Assembly (NCBI GenBank): GCA_023460935.1
Contig: JAEWOI010000004.1
Coordinates: 17,528-81,527, forward strand
DNA from: Actinomycetes bacterium
Lineage (GTDB): Bacteria > Actinomycetota > Actinomycetes > Propionibacteriales > Propionibacteriaceae
Direction of reading: 5' to 3'
Length of the DNA stretch: 64,000 nucleotides
The position numbers were made by a program, and so were the translations under genes. The notes under the pieces were generated by a model. That model did not search any database, was not told where the DNA came from, and saw only the letters and a program-made list of their open reading frames with translations. Below, piece by piece: positions 28,909 to 37,863 of this stretch (its first letter is position 1; every line of letters begins with the position of its first letter).

Positions 28909-30600
28909 GTGGCAACCACAAGCAGGAAGCACGACCACCCGCTGCGCACGCTGGTGGTCCTCGCCCTGGTCATCGCAGGGCTGTTCACGATCGTCGCGGT
29001 CTCCAACAGCTGGACGCCCAAGCTGGGCCTGGACCTGCGCGGCGGCACCACGATCACGCTGACCGCCTCCAACACCACCGGCAGCGGGCCGGTCAGCCCG
29101 GACAGCCTCGAACTGGCCCGCACGATCATCCAGCAGCGGGTGGACGCGATGGGCGTTGGCGAGACCGAGGTCACGACCTCCGGTGACCGGCAGATCATCG
29201 TCTCCGTGCCGAACGTCCAGCAGGACGAACTGGTTGAGATGGTCGGCACCACGGCGCAGCTGTACTTCCGCAAGGTGTTCGCAGAGGAGCCCTCCTCCGG
29301 GGGTGCAGTGCCCGAGCCGACGGCCAGCCCCACCAGCGGCGCCACCGCCGAGCCGAGCCAGGCACCCGGCGCAACGGTCTCCCCGGCTCCCAGCGCCACC
29401 AGCTCCACCAATCGCCGGCCGCTGCCCGCGCTGCCCACCCCGGTGCCCAGCCCGCGGCCGACCGCACCGGCGCAGACCGCGCCCAACCTGGACGAGCTGC
29501 TGAAGTGGGCGCCGTCGGAGCGGGACAACAGCGAGTTCGCTGCCTTCGAGTGCGGCCAGGACAGCCCGACGCCTTCAGTGGTCGACCAGCCGCTGATCAC
29601 CTGCGACGAGACCAACACCTACAAGTACCTGCTCGGCCCGGCGCTGCTGCGCGGGGAGCAGGTCACCCGGGCGATCGCAGCCGTCCCGCAGAACTCGGTG
29701 TCGTGGGTGGTGCAGCTGGAGTTCAACAGCGCCGGCGGTGCCGACTTCGAGCGGGTCACCGGACACCTGTCCACCCAGACCAGGCCGCTGAACCAGTTCG
29801 CGATCGTGCTGGACGACTCGGTGATCTCGGCTCCTTCGGTGGAGAAGTCCATCCCCGGTGGCCGGGCGGAGATCTCGGGCAGCTTCACCCAGTCGAGCGC
29901 CACCCAGCTGGCGAACGTGCTCTCCTACGGCGCGCTGCCGCTGTCGTTCGAGATCTCCAGCGTCGACAACGTCTCGGCGAAGCTGGGCGGTGACCAGTTG
30001 CAGGCAGGCGTCATCGCCGGCCTGATCGGCCTGGCCCTGGTGCTCGCCTACAGCATCCTGTACTACCGCGGCCTCGCGCTGGTGGTCGGGCTGTCGCTCG
30101 TCGTTGCCGGCGCGCTGACCTGGGCGATGATCCTGCTGCTCGGCCAGAGCATGGGTTTCGCCCTGAACCTGCCGGGCATCGCCGGCGCGATCGTCGCCAT
30201 CGGCGTGACCGCCGACTCCTTCATCATCTACTTCGAACGCATCCGCGACGAGGTACGGGAGGGCCGCAGCCTGCGTACGGCGATCGAGACCGGCTGGATC
30301 CGGTCCCGCAAGACGATCCTGGCCGCGGACTCGGTCTCACTGCTGTCGGCGGTGGTCCTGTTCGTGATCGCCATCGGTGCGGTCAAGGGCTTCGCCTTCA
30401 CCCTCGGCCTGACCACCCTGATCGACATCGCGGTGGTGTTCTGGTTCACCAAGCCGATGATGACCGTGCTGGGCCGCACGAAGTTCTTCGGCGAGGGCCA
30501 CCGGTTCTCCGGCTTCGAGCCCGACCACCTCGGGACGACCAACCCGCCGCTGCACAACTCGCGGCGCAAGGCCGTGGCCACCGTTGGAGGTGAGGCGTGA
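28909..30600 (+). CDS. secD: Protein translocase subunit SecD
   Basis: Membrane subunit (563 aa) that uses proton motive force in late protein export. TM1 (LVVLALVIAGLFTIVAVSN) is followed by the GLDLRGGTTI motif and the periplasmic P1 region. Five C-terminal membrane helices include GVIAGLIGLALVLAYSILYY and the proton-path sequence GVTADSFIIYFERIRDE. Residues about 127-195 are a Pro/Thr/Ser/Ala-rich insertion, an expansion within the periplasmic domain. The GTG start is 15 bases after yajC, and the gene overlaps secF. Confidence 0.95.
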   Translation: MATTSRKHDHPLRTLVVLALVIAGLFTIVAVSNSWTPKLGLDLRGGTTITLTASNTTGSGPVSPDSLELARTIIQQRVDAMGVGETEVTTSGDRQIIVSVPNVQQDELVEMVGTTAQLYFRKVFAEEPSSGGAVPEPTASPTSGATAEPSQAPGATVSPAPSATSSTNRRPLPALPTPVPSPRPTAPAQTAPNLDELLKWAPSERDNSEFAAFECGQDSPTPSVVDQPLITCDETNTYKYLLGPALLRGEQVTRAIAAVPQNSVSWVVQLEFNSAGGADFERVTGHLSTQTRPLNQFAIVLDDSVISAPSVEKSIPGGRAEISGSFTQSSATQLANVLSYGALPLSFEISSVDNVSAKLGGDQLQAGVIAGLIGLALVLAYSILYYRGLALVVGLSLVVAGALTWAMILLLGQSMGFALNLPGIAGAIVAIGVTADSFIIYFERIRDEVREGRSLRTAIETGWIRSRKTILAADSVSLLSAVVLFVIAIGAVKGFAFTLGLTTLIDIAVVFWFTKPMMTVLGRTKFFGEGHRFSGFEPDHLGTTNPPLHNSRRKAVATVGGEA

Positions 30601-31763
30601 TGACCGAACCGGCGACCCAGGCCAAGCGGACCAACATCGCCCACCGGCTCTACACCGGTGAGGTCTCCTACGACTTCGTCGCGACCCGCAAGCGCTGGTA
30701 CCTGGTCTCTGCGGTGGTGCTGCTGATCGCCGTCCTCGCGATCGTCTTCCGCGGGCTGAGCCTCGGCATCGAGTTCCGCGGCGGCGCGGACTTCCAGGCG
30801 CCGGTCGCGGTCACAGCCGCCACCGTGGACGACGTCCGCACGGCCGTGGAGCAGCTCAACCTTCCCGACAACGACGACCTGAGCGTCACGACGATCGGCG
30901 AGGGCACGGTCCGGGTGCAGACCCGGTCGCTGAGTACCGAGGAGGTCACAACGGTCAAGGAGGCGATCGCCGGCCAGGTGGGCGTGCAGCCCGACGAGGT
31001 CGCCTACTCCCTGATCGGAGCCTCCTGGGGCCAGCAGATCACGAACCAGGCGATCATCGCGCTGGTGGTTTTCCTCGCCCTGGTGATGCTGTTGATCTGG
31101 GTCTACTTCCGGGACTTCAAGATGAGCATCTCGGCGATCATCGCGCTGCTGCACGACCTGCTGGTGACGATCGGCGTGTACGCGCTGGTGGGCTTCACGG
31201 TCACGCCGGCGACCATGATCGGCGTGCTGACGATCCTGGGCTACTCGCTGTACGACACGATGGTGGTCTTCGACAAGATCCGGGAGAACACCCGCGACAT
31301 CACCACGAGCCGGCACACCTACTCCTACCAGGCCAACCTCGCCCTGAACCAGGTGCTGGTGCGCTCGCTGAACACCACGGTGATCGGGGTGCTCCCGGTG
31401 GCGGCCCTGCTGGTCACCGGCTGGTTCGTGCTCGGCACCGGCCCGCTGAAGGACCTGGGCCTGGCGCTGTTCGTCGGCATGATCGCTGGTGCATACTCCT
31501 CGATTTTCATCGCCACCCCGCTGCTGGCGCAGATGCGCGAGGCCGACCCCGACATGACCGAGCACCGCGAGCGCCTCGCCCGGCGGGCCGCCCGGGCGGG
31601 GGAGAAGGTGGTCGCGAAGCCGAAGCCGGTGACCGTGGCGGTCGGCGACCCCGCGGCCGCCCAGCTGGACCCGACAACCCTGGGGCTCGTCACGGGCACC
31701 GAGCTGAAGGCCGGGCCACGCAGCCAGCGTCCCCGGCAGTCGCGCAGCCAGCGCAGGAAATGA
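30597..31763 (+). CDS. secF: Protein translocase subunit SecF
   Basis: Partner of SecD (388 aa). It has TM1 (WYLVSAVVLLIAVLAIVF), the GIEFRGGADFQ motif, and five C-terminal helices (AIIALVVFLALVMLLIWVYF; SISAIIALLHDLLVTIGVYAL; LTILGYSLYDTMVVFDKIRE). A basic tail ends RQSRSQRRK. GGAGG at 30586-30590 serves either GTG 30597 (overlapping secD) or the adjacent ATG 30600; they differ by one residue. It overlaps apt by four bases. Confidence 0.95.
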   Translation: MMTEPATQAKRTNIAHRLYTGEVSYDFVATRKRWYLVSAVVLLIAVLAIVFRGLSLGIEFRGGADFQAPVAVTAATVDDVRTAVEQLNLPDNDDLSVTTIGEGTVRVQTRSLSTEEVTTVKEAIAGQVGVQPDEVAYSLIGASWGQQITNQAIIALVVFLALVMLLIWVYFRDFKMSISAIIALLHDLLVTIGVYALVGFTVTPATMIGVLTILGYSLYDTMVVFDKIRENTRDITTSRHTYSYQANLALNQVLVRSLNTTVIGVLPVAALLVTGWFVLGTGPLKDLGLALFVGMIAGAYSSIFIATPLLAQMREADPDMTEHRERLARRAARAGEKVVAKPKPVTVAVGDPAAAQLDPTTLGLVTGTELKAGPRSQRPRQSRSQRRK

Positions 31764-32308
31764 CGATGCCCACCTCAGCAGAGAACCGGGCGCTGGTCGC
31801 CTCGTTGATCCGGGACATCCCGGACTTCCCGAAGCCGGGAGTGCTGTTCAAGGACATCACGCCGCTGCTGTCCAGCGCCGCCGGCTACCGGGCCGCGATC
31901 GCCGAGTTGGCCGCCAGCGCCCCGGAGGGCATCGACGTGGTGGTAGGCATGGAGGCGCGCGGGTTCATCTTCGCCGGTCCGGTCGCGCTCGAGCTCGGCG
32001 CGGGCTTCGTCCCCGTCCGCAAGCCGGGAAAGCTGCCCGGTGACGTCTACACCCAGACGTTCTCGCTGGAGTACGGCCACGAGACCCTGGCCGTGCACAC
32101 CGACGCGATCATGCCGGGCTCGCGCGTGCTGGTGATCGACGACGTGCTCGCCACGGGCGGCACCGTCGGCGCCACCGCTGCGCTGATCCACCGCCTCGGC
32201 GCCGAACTGGTGCACGTCTCGGTGCTGCTGGAACTGAGCTTCCTCGGCGGCCGGGCCCACCTCGCCGGGCTCGGCGTCCCTGACGTCTCGGCTGTCCTGA
32301 CGGTCTGA
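31760..32308 (+). CDS. apt: Adenine phosphoribosyltransferase
   Basis: Purine salvage enzyme (182 aa) making AMP from adenine and PRPP. It shows IPDFPKPGVLFKDITPLL at the N-terminus, VVGMEARGFIF, FVPVRKPGKLPG, and the PRPP loop VLVIDDVLATGGTVGAT. It is joined to secF by an ATGA overlap and is followed two bases later by the channel gene. The secDF-apt-rel order is usual in actinobacteria. Confidence 0.95.
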   Translation: MTMPTSAENRALVASLIRDIPDFPKPGVLFKDITPLLSSAAGYRAAIAELAASAPEGIDVVVGMEARGFIFAGPVALELGAGFVPVRKPGKLPGDVYTQTFSLEYGHETLAVHTDAIMPGSRVLVIDDVLATGGTVGATAALIHRLGAELVHVSVLLELSFLGGRAHLAGLGVPDVSAVLTV

Positions 32309-32310
32309 GC

Positions 32311-33390
32311 ATGGACGCCGCTCGACCCCGGTTCGGACGCTCCCAGGCGCCGTGGAGCGGACGGGCGCAGGTCAGCCTGCCGGCCCGCAGCAGCTCCCCG
32401 GCCGAGGAGCTGCTGAAGCGGGTCGGGATGGCGGTCGGGCTGCTGCTGCTGCTCACGCTGATCGTCTTCTTCGACCGGGACGCGTATGCAGACAACGTGG
32501 CCCAGGACGGCGTCTCGTTCTGGGACGCGCTGTACTACGCCACGGTCACGATGACCACCACCGGCTACGGGGACATCACCCCGGTGGCCGAGCACGCGCG
32601 GCTGATCAACACCTTCGTGGTGACGCCGATCCGCATCGCCTTCCTGGTGCTGCTGGTCGGCACCACTGTGGAGGTGCTGGCCAACGAGGGCCGGCGCGCC
32701 CTGAAGGACTCCCGCTGGAGGAAGACCATGCGCAACCACACCGTCGTCATCGGCTACGGCACCACCGGCCAGAGCGCCACCGCCACGCTCAGCCGGGCGG
32801 AAGTACCGCCCGAGCGGATCCTGGTGATCGACACCAACCCACAGGCCGTCGCCGCGGCCAACCGGCACGGCTACGCGGCTTTCGAGGGCGATGCCACCTC
32901 AAGGGAGCTGCTGCACCGCGCCGAGCTGCCGAAGGCCAAGGAGATCATCATCACCGTGGGCCGCGACGACACCGCGATCCTGGCCACCCTCACCGTCCGG
33001 CAGCTCAACCGGGGGGCGCACCTGGTGGTGGTCGTGCGGGACTCCGACAACGTGCCGCTGATCCGCCAGTCCGGCGCGGACGCAGTGGTGACGTCCTCCG
33101 ACGCGGTCGGCCGGCTGATGGGCCTGAGCTCGATCAGCCCGCAACTGGGCGAGGTGATCGAGGACCTGCTGTCGTCGGGTTCCGGCCTCGAGGTGACCCA
33201 GCGGCTGGTGACCCCCGAGGAGGACGGCAAGGAACCGGCCGCGATCACCGGCGAGAAGGTGCTGGCCGTGATCCGCAACCGCACGCTGCGTCGCTACTAC
33301 GAGCCGGGCGCGGACGTGCTGCGTACCGGTGACGAGGTGGTAGTCATCCGGAAGGCGCCGGGTAAGGTCAGGCCGCCCCGGGTAGAGTGA
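32311..33390 (+). CDS. Two-TM potassium channel with RCK (TrkA) domains
   Basis: A 359-aa ion channel of the MthK/Kch type. TM1 (VGMAVGLLLLLTLIVFF, near residue 40), a pore helix with the selectivity filter TMTTTGYGDITP (near 85), and TM2 (FVVTPIRIAFLVLLVGTTVEVL) form the pore. A TrkA-N Rossmann domain follows (VVIGYGTTGQSATATL, DATSRELL, VVVVRDSDNV) and then a TrkA-C-like domain (about 255-355). RCK domains gate the pore on binding ions or nucleotides. It lies between apt and rel, two bases after apt. Confidence 0.9.
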   Translation: MDAARPRFGRSQAPWSGRAQVSLPARSSSPAEELLKRVGMAVGLLLLLTLIVFFDRDAYADNVAQDGVSFWDALYYATVTMTTTGYGDITPVAEHARLINTFVVTPIRIAFLVLLVGTTVEVLANEGRRALKDSRWRKTMRNHTVVIGYGTTGQSATATLSRAEVPPERILVIDTNPQAVAAANRHGYAAFEGDATSRELLHRAELPKAKEIIITVGRDDTAILATLTVRQLNRGAHLVVVVRDSDNVPLIRQSGADAVVTSSDAVGRLMGLSSISPQLGEVIEDLLSSGSGLEVTQRLVTPEEDGKEPAAITGEKVLAVIRNRTLRRYYEPGADVLRTGDEVVVIRKAPGKVRPPRVE

Positions 33391-33398
33391 GCCTCTAC

Positions 33399-33464
33399 TT
33401 CGACAGGCTCAGCACGAGTACTTCGACAGGCTCGGTACGAAGCCCTTCGACAGGCTCAGCACGA
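33399..33464 (+). repeat. Three tandem copies of TTCGACAGGCTCAGCACGA
   Basis: Copies at 33399-33417, 33422-33440 (two changes) and 33446-33464, spaced 23 and 24 bases, in the leader of rel. TTCGACAGGCTC-type units are common dispersed repeats in actinobacterial genomes from memory. A related unit occurs in the 3' end of carA. Confidence 0.8.
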
Positions 33465-33488
33465 CACTTCAACCAGAGCGGAGACGGC

Positions 33489-35786
33489 GTGTCCCAGGGC
33501 ATCCATGGACCCTACGGCGAGGGGGATGGCCTGCCCGGAGAGCCCCGCAGCCAGGTGGTGGCCACCGACCAGCCGCGGATGCGGATGCGCCAGGTGCTCG
33601 CCCGGCTCGGCGCCCAGCGCAACCCTGCCGTGCCCGTGCTGGACCCGCTGGTGCGGATCATCCACACCCACCACCCCAAGGCGGACATCGGCCTGATCGA
33701 GCGGGCCTACCGCACGGCAGAGCACTACCACACCGGACAGCTGCGCAAGAGCGGCGACCCCTACATCACCCACCCGCTGGCTGTGGCGACGATCCTGGCC
33801 GAGCTCGGCATGACCGAGCCGACGCTGTGCGCAGCCCTGCTGCACGACACGGTCGAGGACACCTCGTACACCGTCGCACAACTCGGGGCCGACTTCGGCC
33901 CGGAGATCGCGGCGATGGTCGACGGGGTGACCAAGCTGGACAAGATCGCCTACGGGGAGTCGGCCAAGGCCGAGACCATCCGCAAGATGGTGCTCGCCAT
34001 GAGCAAGGACATCCGCGTCCTCGTGATCAAGCTGGCCGACCGCCTGCACAACATGCGCACGATCGGCTACCTGCGCCAGGACAAGCAGATGGCGATCGCG
34101 CGGGACACCCTGGAGATCTTCGCCCCGCTGGCCCACCGGCTGGGCATGAACGCGATCAAGTGGGAGCTGGAGGACCTCTCCTTCGCCACCCTGCAGCCGA
34201 AGGTCTACGACGAGATCGTGAAGCTGGTGGCGGCAAGGGCGCCACTGCGGGAGGACTACCTGCGGGTGGTCACCGAGCAGGTCCGCTCCGACCTGGCCGA
34301 CGCAGGGATCAAGGCCACGGTGTACGGCCGACCGAAGCACTACTACTCGATCTACCAGAAGATGGTGGTGCGCGGCCGGGAGTTCACCGACATCTACGAC
34401 CTGGTGGGGCTGCGCATCCTCGTCGACAGCCAGCGTGACTGTTACGCGGCGCTCGGCACGCTGCACGCCCGCTGGAACCCGCTCCCGGGCAGGTTCAAGG
34501 ACTACATCGCGATGCCGAAGTTCAACCTGTACCAGTCGTTGCACACCACGGTGCTCGGCCCGGGCGGCAAGCCGGTGGAGCTGCAGATCCGCACCCACGA
34601 GATGCACCGGCAGGCCGAGTACGGCGTGGCAGCCCACTGGAAGTACAAGGAGGGCAAGGCCGACGGCAGCGAGCTGAACTGGGTGCACCAGATCAGCCAG
34701 TGGCAGAAGGAGACCGAGGACCCGGGGGAGTTCCTGGACACCCTGCGGTTCGAGATCGCCACCGACGAGGTGTTTGTGTTCACGCCGAAGGGCGACGTGA
34801 TCAACCTTCCGGCCGGCGGCACCCCGGTCGACTTCGCCTACGCCGTCCACACCGAGGTGGGGCACCGCACGATCGGGGCCAGGGTGAACGGACGGCTGGT
34901 GCCGCTGGAGTCGGCGCTGTCCAGCGGCGACGTGGTCGAGGTGCTCACCTCGAAGGCCGCCAACGCCGGCCCGAGCCGCGACTGGCTCGGCTTCGTGAAG
35001 AGCCCGCGGGCCCGCGGCAAGATCCGCCAGTACTTCATGCGGGAGCGACGCGAGGAGTCGATCGAGAGCGGCAAGGAGCTGCTCACCAAGCAGCTGCGCC
35101 GCGCTGGGCTGCCGTTGCAGCGCCTGCTCACCCCCGAGCACATGACCGGGCTCACCGAGCACTTCCGCGTGGCGGACGTCAACGCGCTCTACGCCGCGAT
35201 CGGGGAGGGCGCGATCGGGCCGCAGAGCGTCGTCCAGCGCCTGATCGCCTCCGAGGGCGGGGTCGAGGAGGTGGCGGAGCTCGGCGGCGAGGACACCTCG
35301 GTGATCGGCGGCCGGCGCCACTCGCGGGTCTCCGGCAACGAGGCCGGCGTCGTCGTTCAGGGCGACCCCAACGTCTGGGTGAAGCTCGCCCGCTGCTGCA
35401 TGCCGGTGCCCGGCGACGAGATCCTGGGCTTCGTCACCCGCGAGAGCGGCGTCTCGGTGCACCGGGTCGACTGCAGCAACGCCGCAGACCTGCGCAACCA
35501 GCCCGACCGGCTCGTCGAGGTGGCGTGGGCGCCGACGGCCAGCAGCTCGTTCCTGGTGGCCCTGCACGTCGAGGGTCTGGACCGGACGGGCATCCTCTCC
35601 GACGTGACCAAGGTCATGGGGGAGCACCACATCTCGATCCAGTCAGCCACCCTGAACACAGCGAAGGACCGCACGTTCAAGTTCCGCTTCACCTTCGAGA
35701 CCACCGATCCGAAGCACCTCGAGCACCTGATCGGGGCGATCAAGAAGGTCTCCGGCGTCTACGACGTCTTCCGCCTCAAGAGCTAG
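33489..35786 (+). CDS. rel: Bifunctional (p)ppGpp synthetase/hydrolase Rel
   Basis: Stringent response enzyme (765 aa). The N-terminal HD hydrolase domain keeps HDTVEDT. The synthetase domain has GRPKHYYSIYQKM, DLVGLRILVDS and RFKDYIAMPKFNLYQSLH; the RxKD form is typical of bifunctional enzymes. TGS (VFVFTPKGDVINLPAGGTPVD), a helical/zinc-finger region with RCCMPVPGDEI, and a C-terminal ACT domain follow. GTG 33489 is the start; the frame is open to 33387, but that stretch is made of the tandem repeats. Confidence 0.95.
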   Translation: MSQGIHGPYGEGDGLPGEPRSQVVATDQPRMRMRQVLARLGAQRNPAVPVLDPLVRIIHTHHPKADIGLIERAYRTAEHYHTGQLRKSGDPYITHPLAVATILAELGMTEPTLCAALLHDTVEDTSYTVAQLGADFGPEIAAMVDGVTKLDKIAYGESAKAETIRKMVLAMSKDIRVLVIKLADRLHNMRTIGYLRQDKQMAIARDTLEIFAPLAHRLGMNAIKWELEDLSFATLQPKVYDEIVKLVAARAPLREDYLRVVTEQVRSDLADAGIKATVYGRPKHYYSIYQKMVVRGREFTDIYDLVGLRILVDSQRDCYAALGTLHARWNPLPGRFKDYIAMPKFNLYQSLHTTVLGPGGKPVELQIRTHEMHRQAEYGVAAHWKYKEGKADGSELNWVHQISQWQKETEDPGEFLDTLRFEIATDEVFVFTPKGDVINLPAGGTPVDFAYAVHTEVGHRTIGARVNGRLVPLESALSSGDVVEVLTSKAANAGPSRDWLGFVKSPRARGKIRQYFMRERREESIESGKELLTKQLRRAGLPLQRLLTPEHMTGLTEHFRVADVNALYAAIGEGAIGPQSVVQRLIASEGGVEEVAELGGEDTSVIGGRRHSRVSGNEAGVVVQGDPNVWVKLARCCMPVPGDEILGFVTRESGVSVHRVDCSNAADLRNQPDRLVEVAWAPTASSSFLVALHVEGLDRTGILSDVTKVMGEHHISIQSATLNTAKDRTFKFRFTFETTDPKHLEHLIGAIKKVSGVYDVFRLKS

Positions 35787-35800
35787 CTGCTGACCGTGAT

Positions 35801-35841
35801 CGGAACCGTCCCGGGCCGGCCGCCCGGCAGGGGACGGTTCC
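35801..35841. repeat. REP-like hairpin (GGGACGGTTCC) between convergent genes
   Basis: GGAACCGTCCC (35802-35812) and GGGACGGTTCC (35831-35841) form an 11-base perfect stem with an inner GGCCGGCCGCCCGG-type loop. It lies between the stops of rel and the DUF349 gene and belongs to the same family as the cluster at 5911-6107. It probably terminates transcription from both sides. Confidence 0.75.
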
Positions 35842-35850
35842 GGTTCCGAT

Positions 35851-37095
35851 TCAGCGGTTGAAGTCGGCCAGGGTCGCGCGGGCCTGTTCCAGCCAGGCAG
35901 CGTAGGTGTCGATCTTCTCGCTGGCCTTGGCCGCGGCCTGGGCGTCGCCGCGGGCGTTGGCCTTGGTGACCTTCTCATTGAGCTTGTCGATCTCGGCCGA
36001 CAGCATCGCAACGGTCTCCTCCGCCCGGGCCCGCGCCTGCGGGTCGGTGCGGCGCCACTCGTCCTCCTCGGCGGTGCGGACGGCGGTCTCCAGCGCGCGC
36101 ACCCGGGCGTCGAGGGAGCGCATGCTGTCGCGCGGCACCCGGCCGTAGGCGTTGTACTTCTCCAGGAACGTGCGGAAACCGGCCCTGGCTGCGGCGAGGT
36201 CGCTGACCGGCAGCAGGCTGGCCTCGGCCTCGTCCAGCAGCGCGATCTTGGCCTCGAGGTTCGCCTTGAACTCGGCGTCCTGCTCGCTGAGGACCTCGGC
36301 GCGCGCGTTGAAGAAGCCGTCCTGGATGGCGCGGAACTCCGTCCACAGCTGGTCGTCCACCTCGCGCGGGGCTGCGCCGGCTGCCTTCCAGCGGGTCATC
36401 AGGTCGCGGAACGCTGCGGCGGTCGGCCCCCACTCGGTGGAGCCGGCCAGCCTGCGGGCCTCCTCGATGATCTGTTCCTTGGCGGCCTTCGCGGTCTCGC
36501 GGCGGGCGGCCTGTTCCGCGAACTGGGTCTTGCGCCGCCTGGTGTAGGTGGTGCGGGCGGCGGAGAAACGGTGCCACAGGGCGTCGTCGGTGGCGCGGTC
36601 GATGCGCGGCAGCGCCTTCCACTCGTCGAGGAGCGCGCGGAACCGGTTCACCCCGCCACGCCAGTCGGTGCCCTGGGCGAGCGCCTCGGCCTCCGCGACC
36701 ATCTTCTCCTTGGTCTCCCTGGTGGCCTCCTGCTGGCGGGCCCGTTCGGCCTTGCGGGCCTCGGACTGCTCGGCCAGCAGCGGCGCGAGGCCGTCCAGCC
36801 GGGCCACCAGCGCCTCCAGGTCGCCGACGGCGTTGGCGGTGCTCACGGTGTTGCGCACCGAGTTGATGCTGTGCCTTGCCTCCTCCGGGGAGAGCGTGCC
36901 GCTCTTCACCCTGGTCTCGAGCAGGCCGACCTCCACCTCGAGGGCCTCGTAGCGCCTGGTGTAGAACGCGAGCGCCTCGGCTGCCTCGACGTCCGGGATC
37001 TGACCGACGACCCGCTCGCTGTCGCCCGTGCGCACGTACACCGTGCCGTCCGGGTCGACGCGACCGAAGGCCTGCGGACCTGAGGTGGAGTTCAT
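35851..37095 (-). CDS. DUF349 family protein
   Basis: A 414-aa, largely helical protein with DUF349 repeats. It begins FGRVDPDGTVYVRTGDSERVVG, then a long coiled-coil region with repeated pieces of the type W+..F+..L...WKA (GVNRFRALLDEWKALPR; AAFRDLMTRWKAAGAAPR; AAARAGFRTFLEKYNAYG). Function in the family is not established; relatives are charged, possibly nucleic-acid or ribosome associated. ATG 37095 is chosen by similarity of the N-terminus; ATG 37104 is possible. It is divergent from the MBL gene, as usual in actinobacteria. Confidence 0.88.
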   Translation of the reverse strand: MNSTSGPQAFGRVDPDGTVYVRTGDSERVVGQIPDVEAAEALAFYTRRYEALEVEVGLLETRVKSGTLSPEEARHSINSVRNTVSTANAVGDLEALVARLDGLAPLLAEQSEARKAERARQQEATRETKEKMVAEAEALAQGTDWRGGVNRFRALLDEWKALPRIDRATDDALWHRFSAARTTYTRRRKTQFAEQAARRETAKAAKEQIIEEARRLAGSTEWGPTAAAFRDLMTRWKAAGAAPREVDDQLWTEFRAIQDGFFNARAEVLSEQDAEFKANLEAKIALLDEAEASLLPVSDLAAARAGFRTFLEKYNAYGRVPRDSMRSLDARVRALETAVRTAEEDEWRRTDPQARARAEETVAMLSAEIDKLNEKVTKANARGDAQAAAKASEKIDTYAAWLEQARATLADFNR

Positions 37096-37157
37096 GGGGA
37101 TCATCTTGCCTGATCGAGCGGCTTTTGTGACAACGCAGGCAACACCCGGGCGGGCGA

Positions 37158-37163
37158 TAGTCT
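37158..37163 (+). promoter_or_regulatory. -10 box of the MBL-hisS unit, leaderless
   Basis: TAGTCT, seven bases before the GTG at 37171, with no ribosome binding site between. This fits a leaderless transcript. Confidence 0.55.
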
Positions 37164-37170
37164 TTGGCCC

Positions 37171-37863
37171 GTGCTCCTGGCAACCTTCCCCACCGGCCAC
37201 TGGCAGGCCAACTGCTATCTGGTGGCCGCCGCGGGATCCCCGGAGTGCGTGGTGATCGATCCCGGACAGGGCGCAGCCGAGGGCGTCCGGCGGCTGCTGG
37301 CCGAGCACCAGCTCGTGCCGAAGGGGCTGCTCGCCACCCATGGCCACTTCGACCACGTGGCGAGCGCGGCCGAGCTGGCCGACGAGTACAACGTGCCGTT
37401 GTGGATCCACTCCGCCGACCGGCACCTGCTGAGCGATCCCGCCGCGGGCCTCAGCCCGGACGGGGCTGCGCTGGTGCGCCGGCTGATGGACCGGCCGCTC
37501 GCCGAGCCGGCCCGGGTGGAGGAGTTCGACGGCAGGGCCGAGCTGAGCCTCGCCGGGCTCCGCTTCAGCATCGAGCCCGCCCCGGGCCACACCCGCGGCA
37601 GCGTGCTGCTCGGGCTCGACTACCGCGGCCGGCACGAGCAGCTGGACCGGATCGTCTTCACCGGCGACGTCGTCTTCGCCGGCTCGGTCGGGCGCACCGA
37701 CCTGCCCGGTGGCGACCAGGCCGTGATGAACACGACGCTGGCAGAGGTGGTGCTGCAGCTGTCGGACTCCACAGCCTTGCTGCCGGGCCACGGACCACAG
37801 ACCACCATGGTGCGCGAGCGTGCCACCAACCCCTACCTCCAACCCGACTTCCTGAGGAACTGA
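37171..37863 (+). CDS. Metallo-beta-lactamase fold hydrolase
   Basis: A 230-aa MBL-fold protein of the glyoxalase II-like group. The metal site is complete: THGHFDH (HxHxDH), the later His in APGHTRGSV, Asp in FTGDVVFAG and the final His in LLPGHGPQTT. The substrate is unknown; thioester hydrolysis is usual for the group. Coupled to hisS by a one-base overlap (TGATG). Confidence 0.9.
   Translation: MLLATFPTGHWQANCYLVAAAGSPECVVIDPGQGAAEGVRRLLAEHQLVPKGLLATHGHFDHVASAAELADEYNVPLWIHSADRHLLSDPAAGLSPDGAALVRRLMDRPLAEPARVEEFDGRAELSLAGLRFSIEPAPGHTRGSVLLGLDYRGRHEQLDRIVFTGDVVFAGSVGRTDLPGGDQAVMNTTLAEVVLQLSDSTALLPGHGPQTTMVRERATNPYLQPDFLRN

Noticed and set aside
33387..33488. Rel starting at 33387, overlapping the channel gene
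   Set aside because: The extra 34 residues are encoded by tandem repeats and unrelated to Rel proteins; GTG 33489 is followed by sequence leading into the conserved domain.
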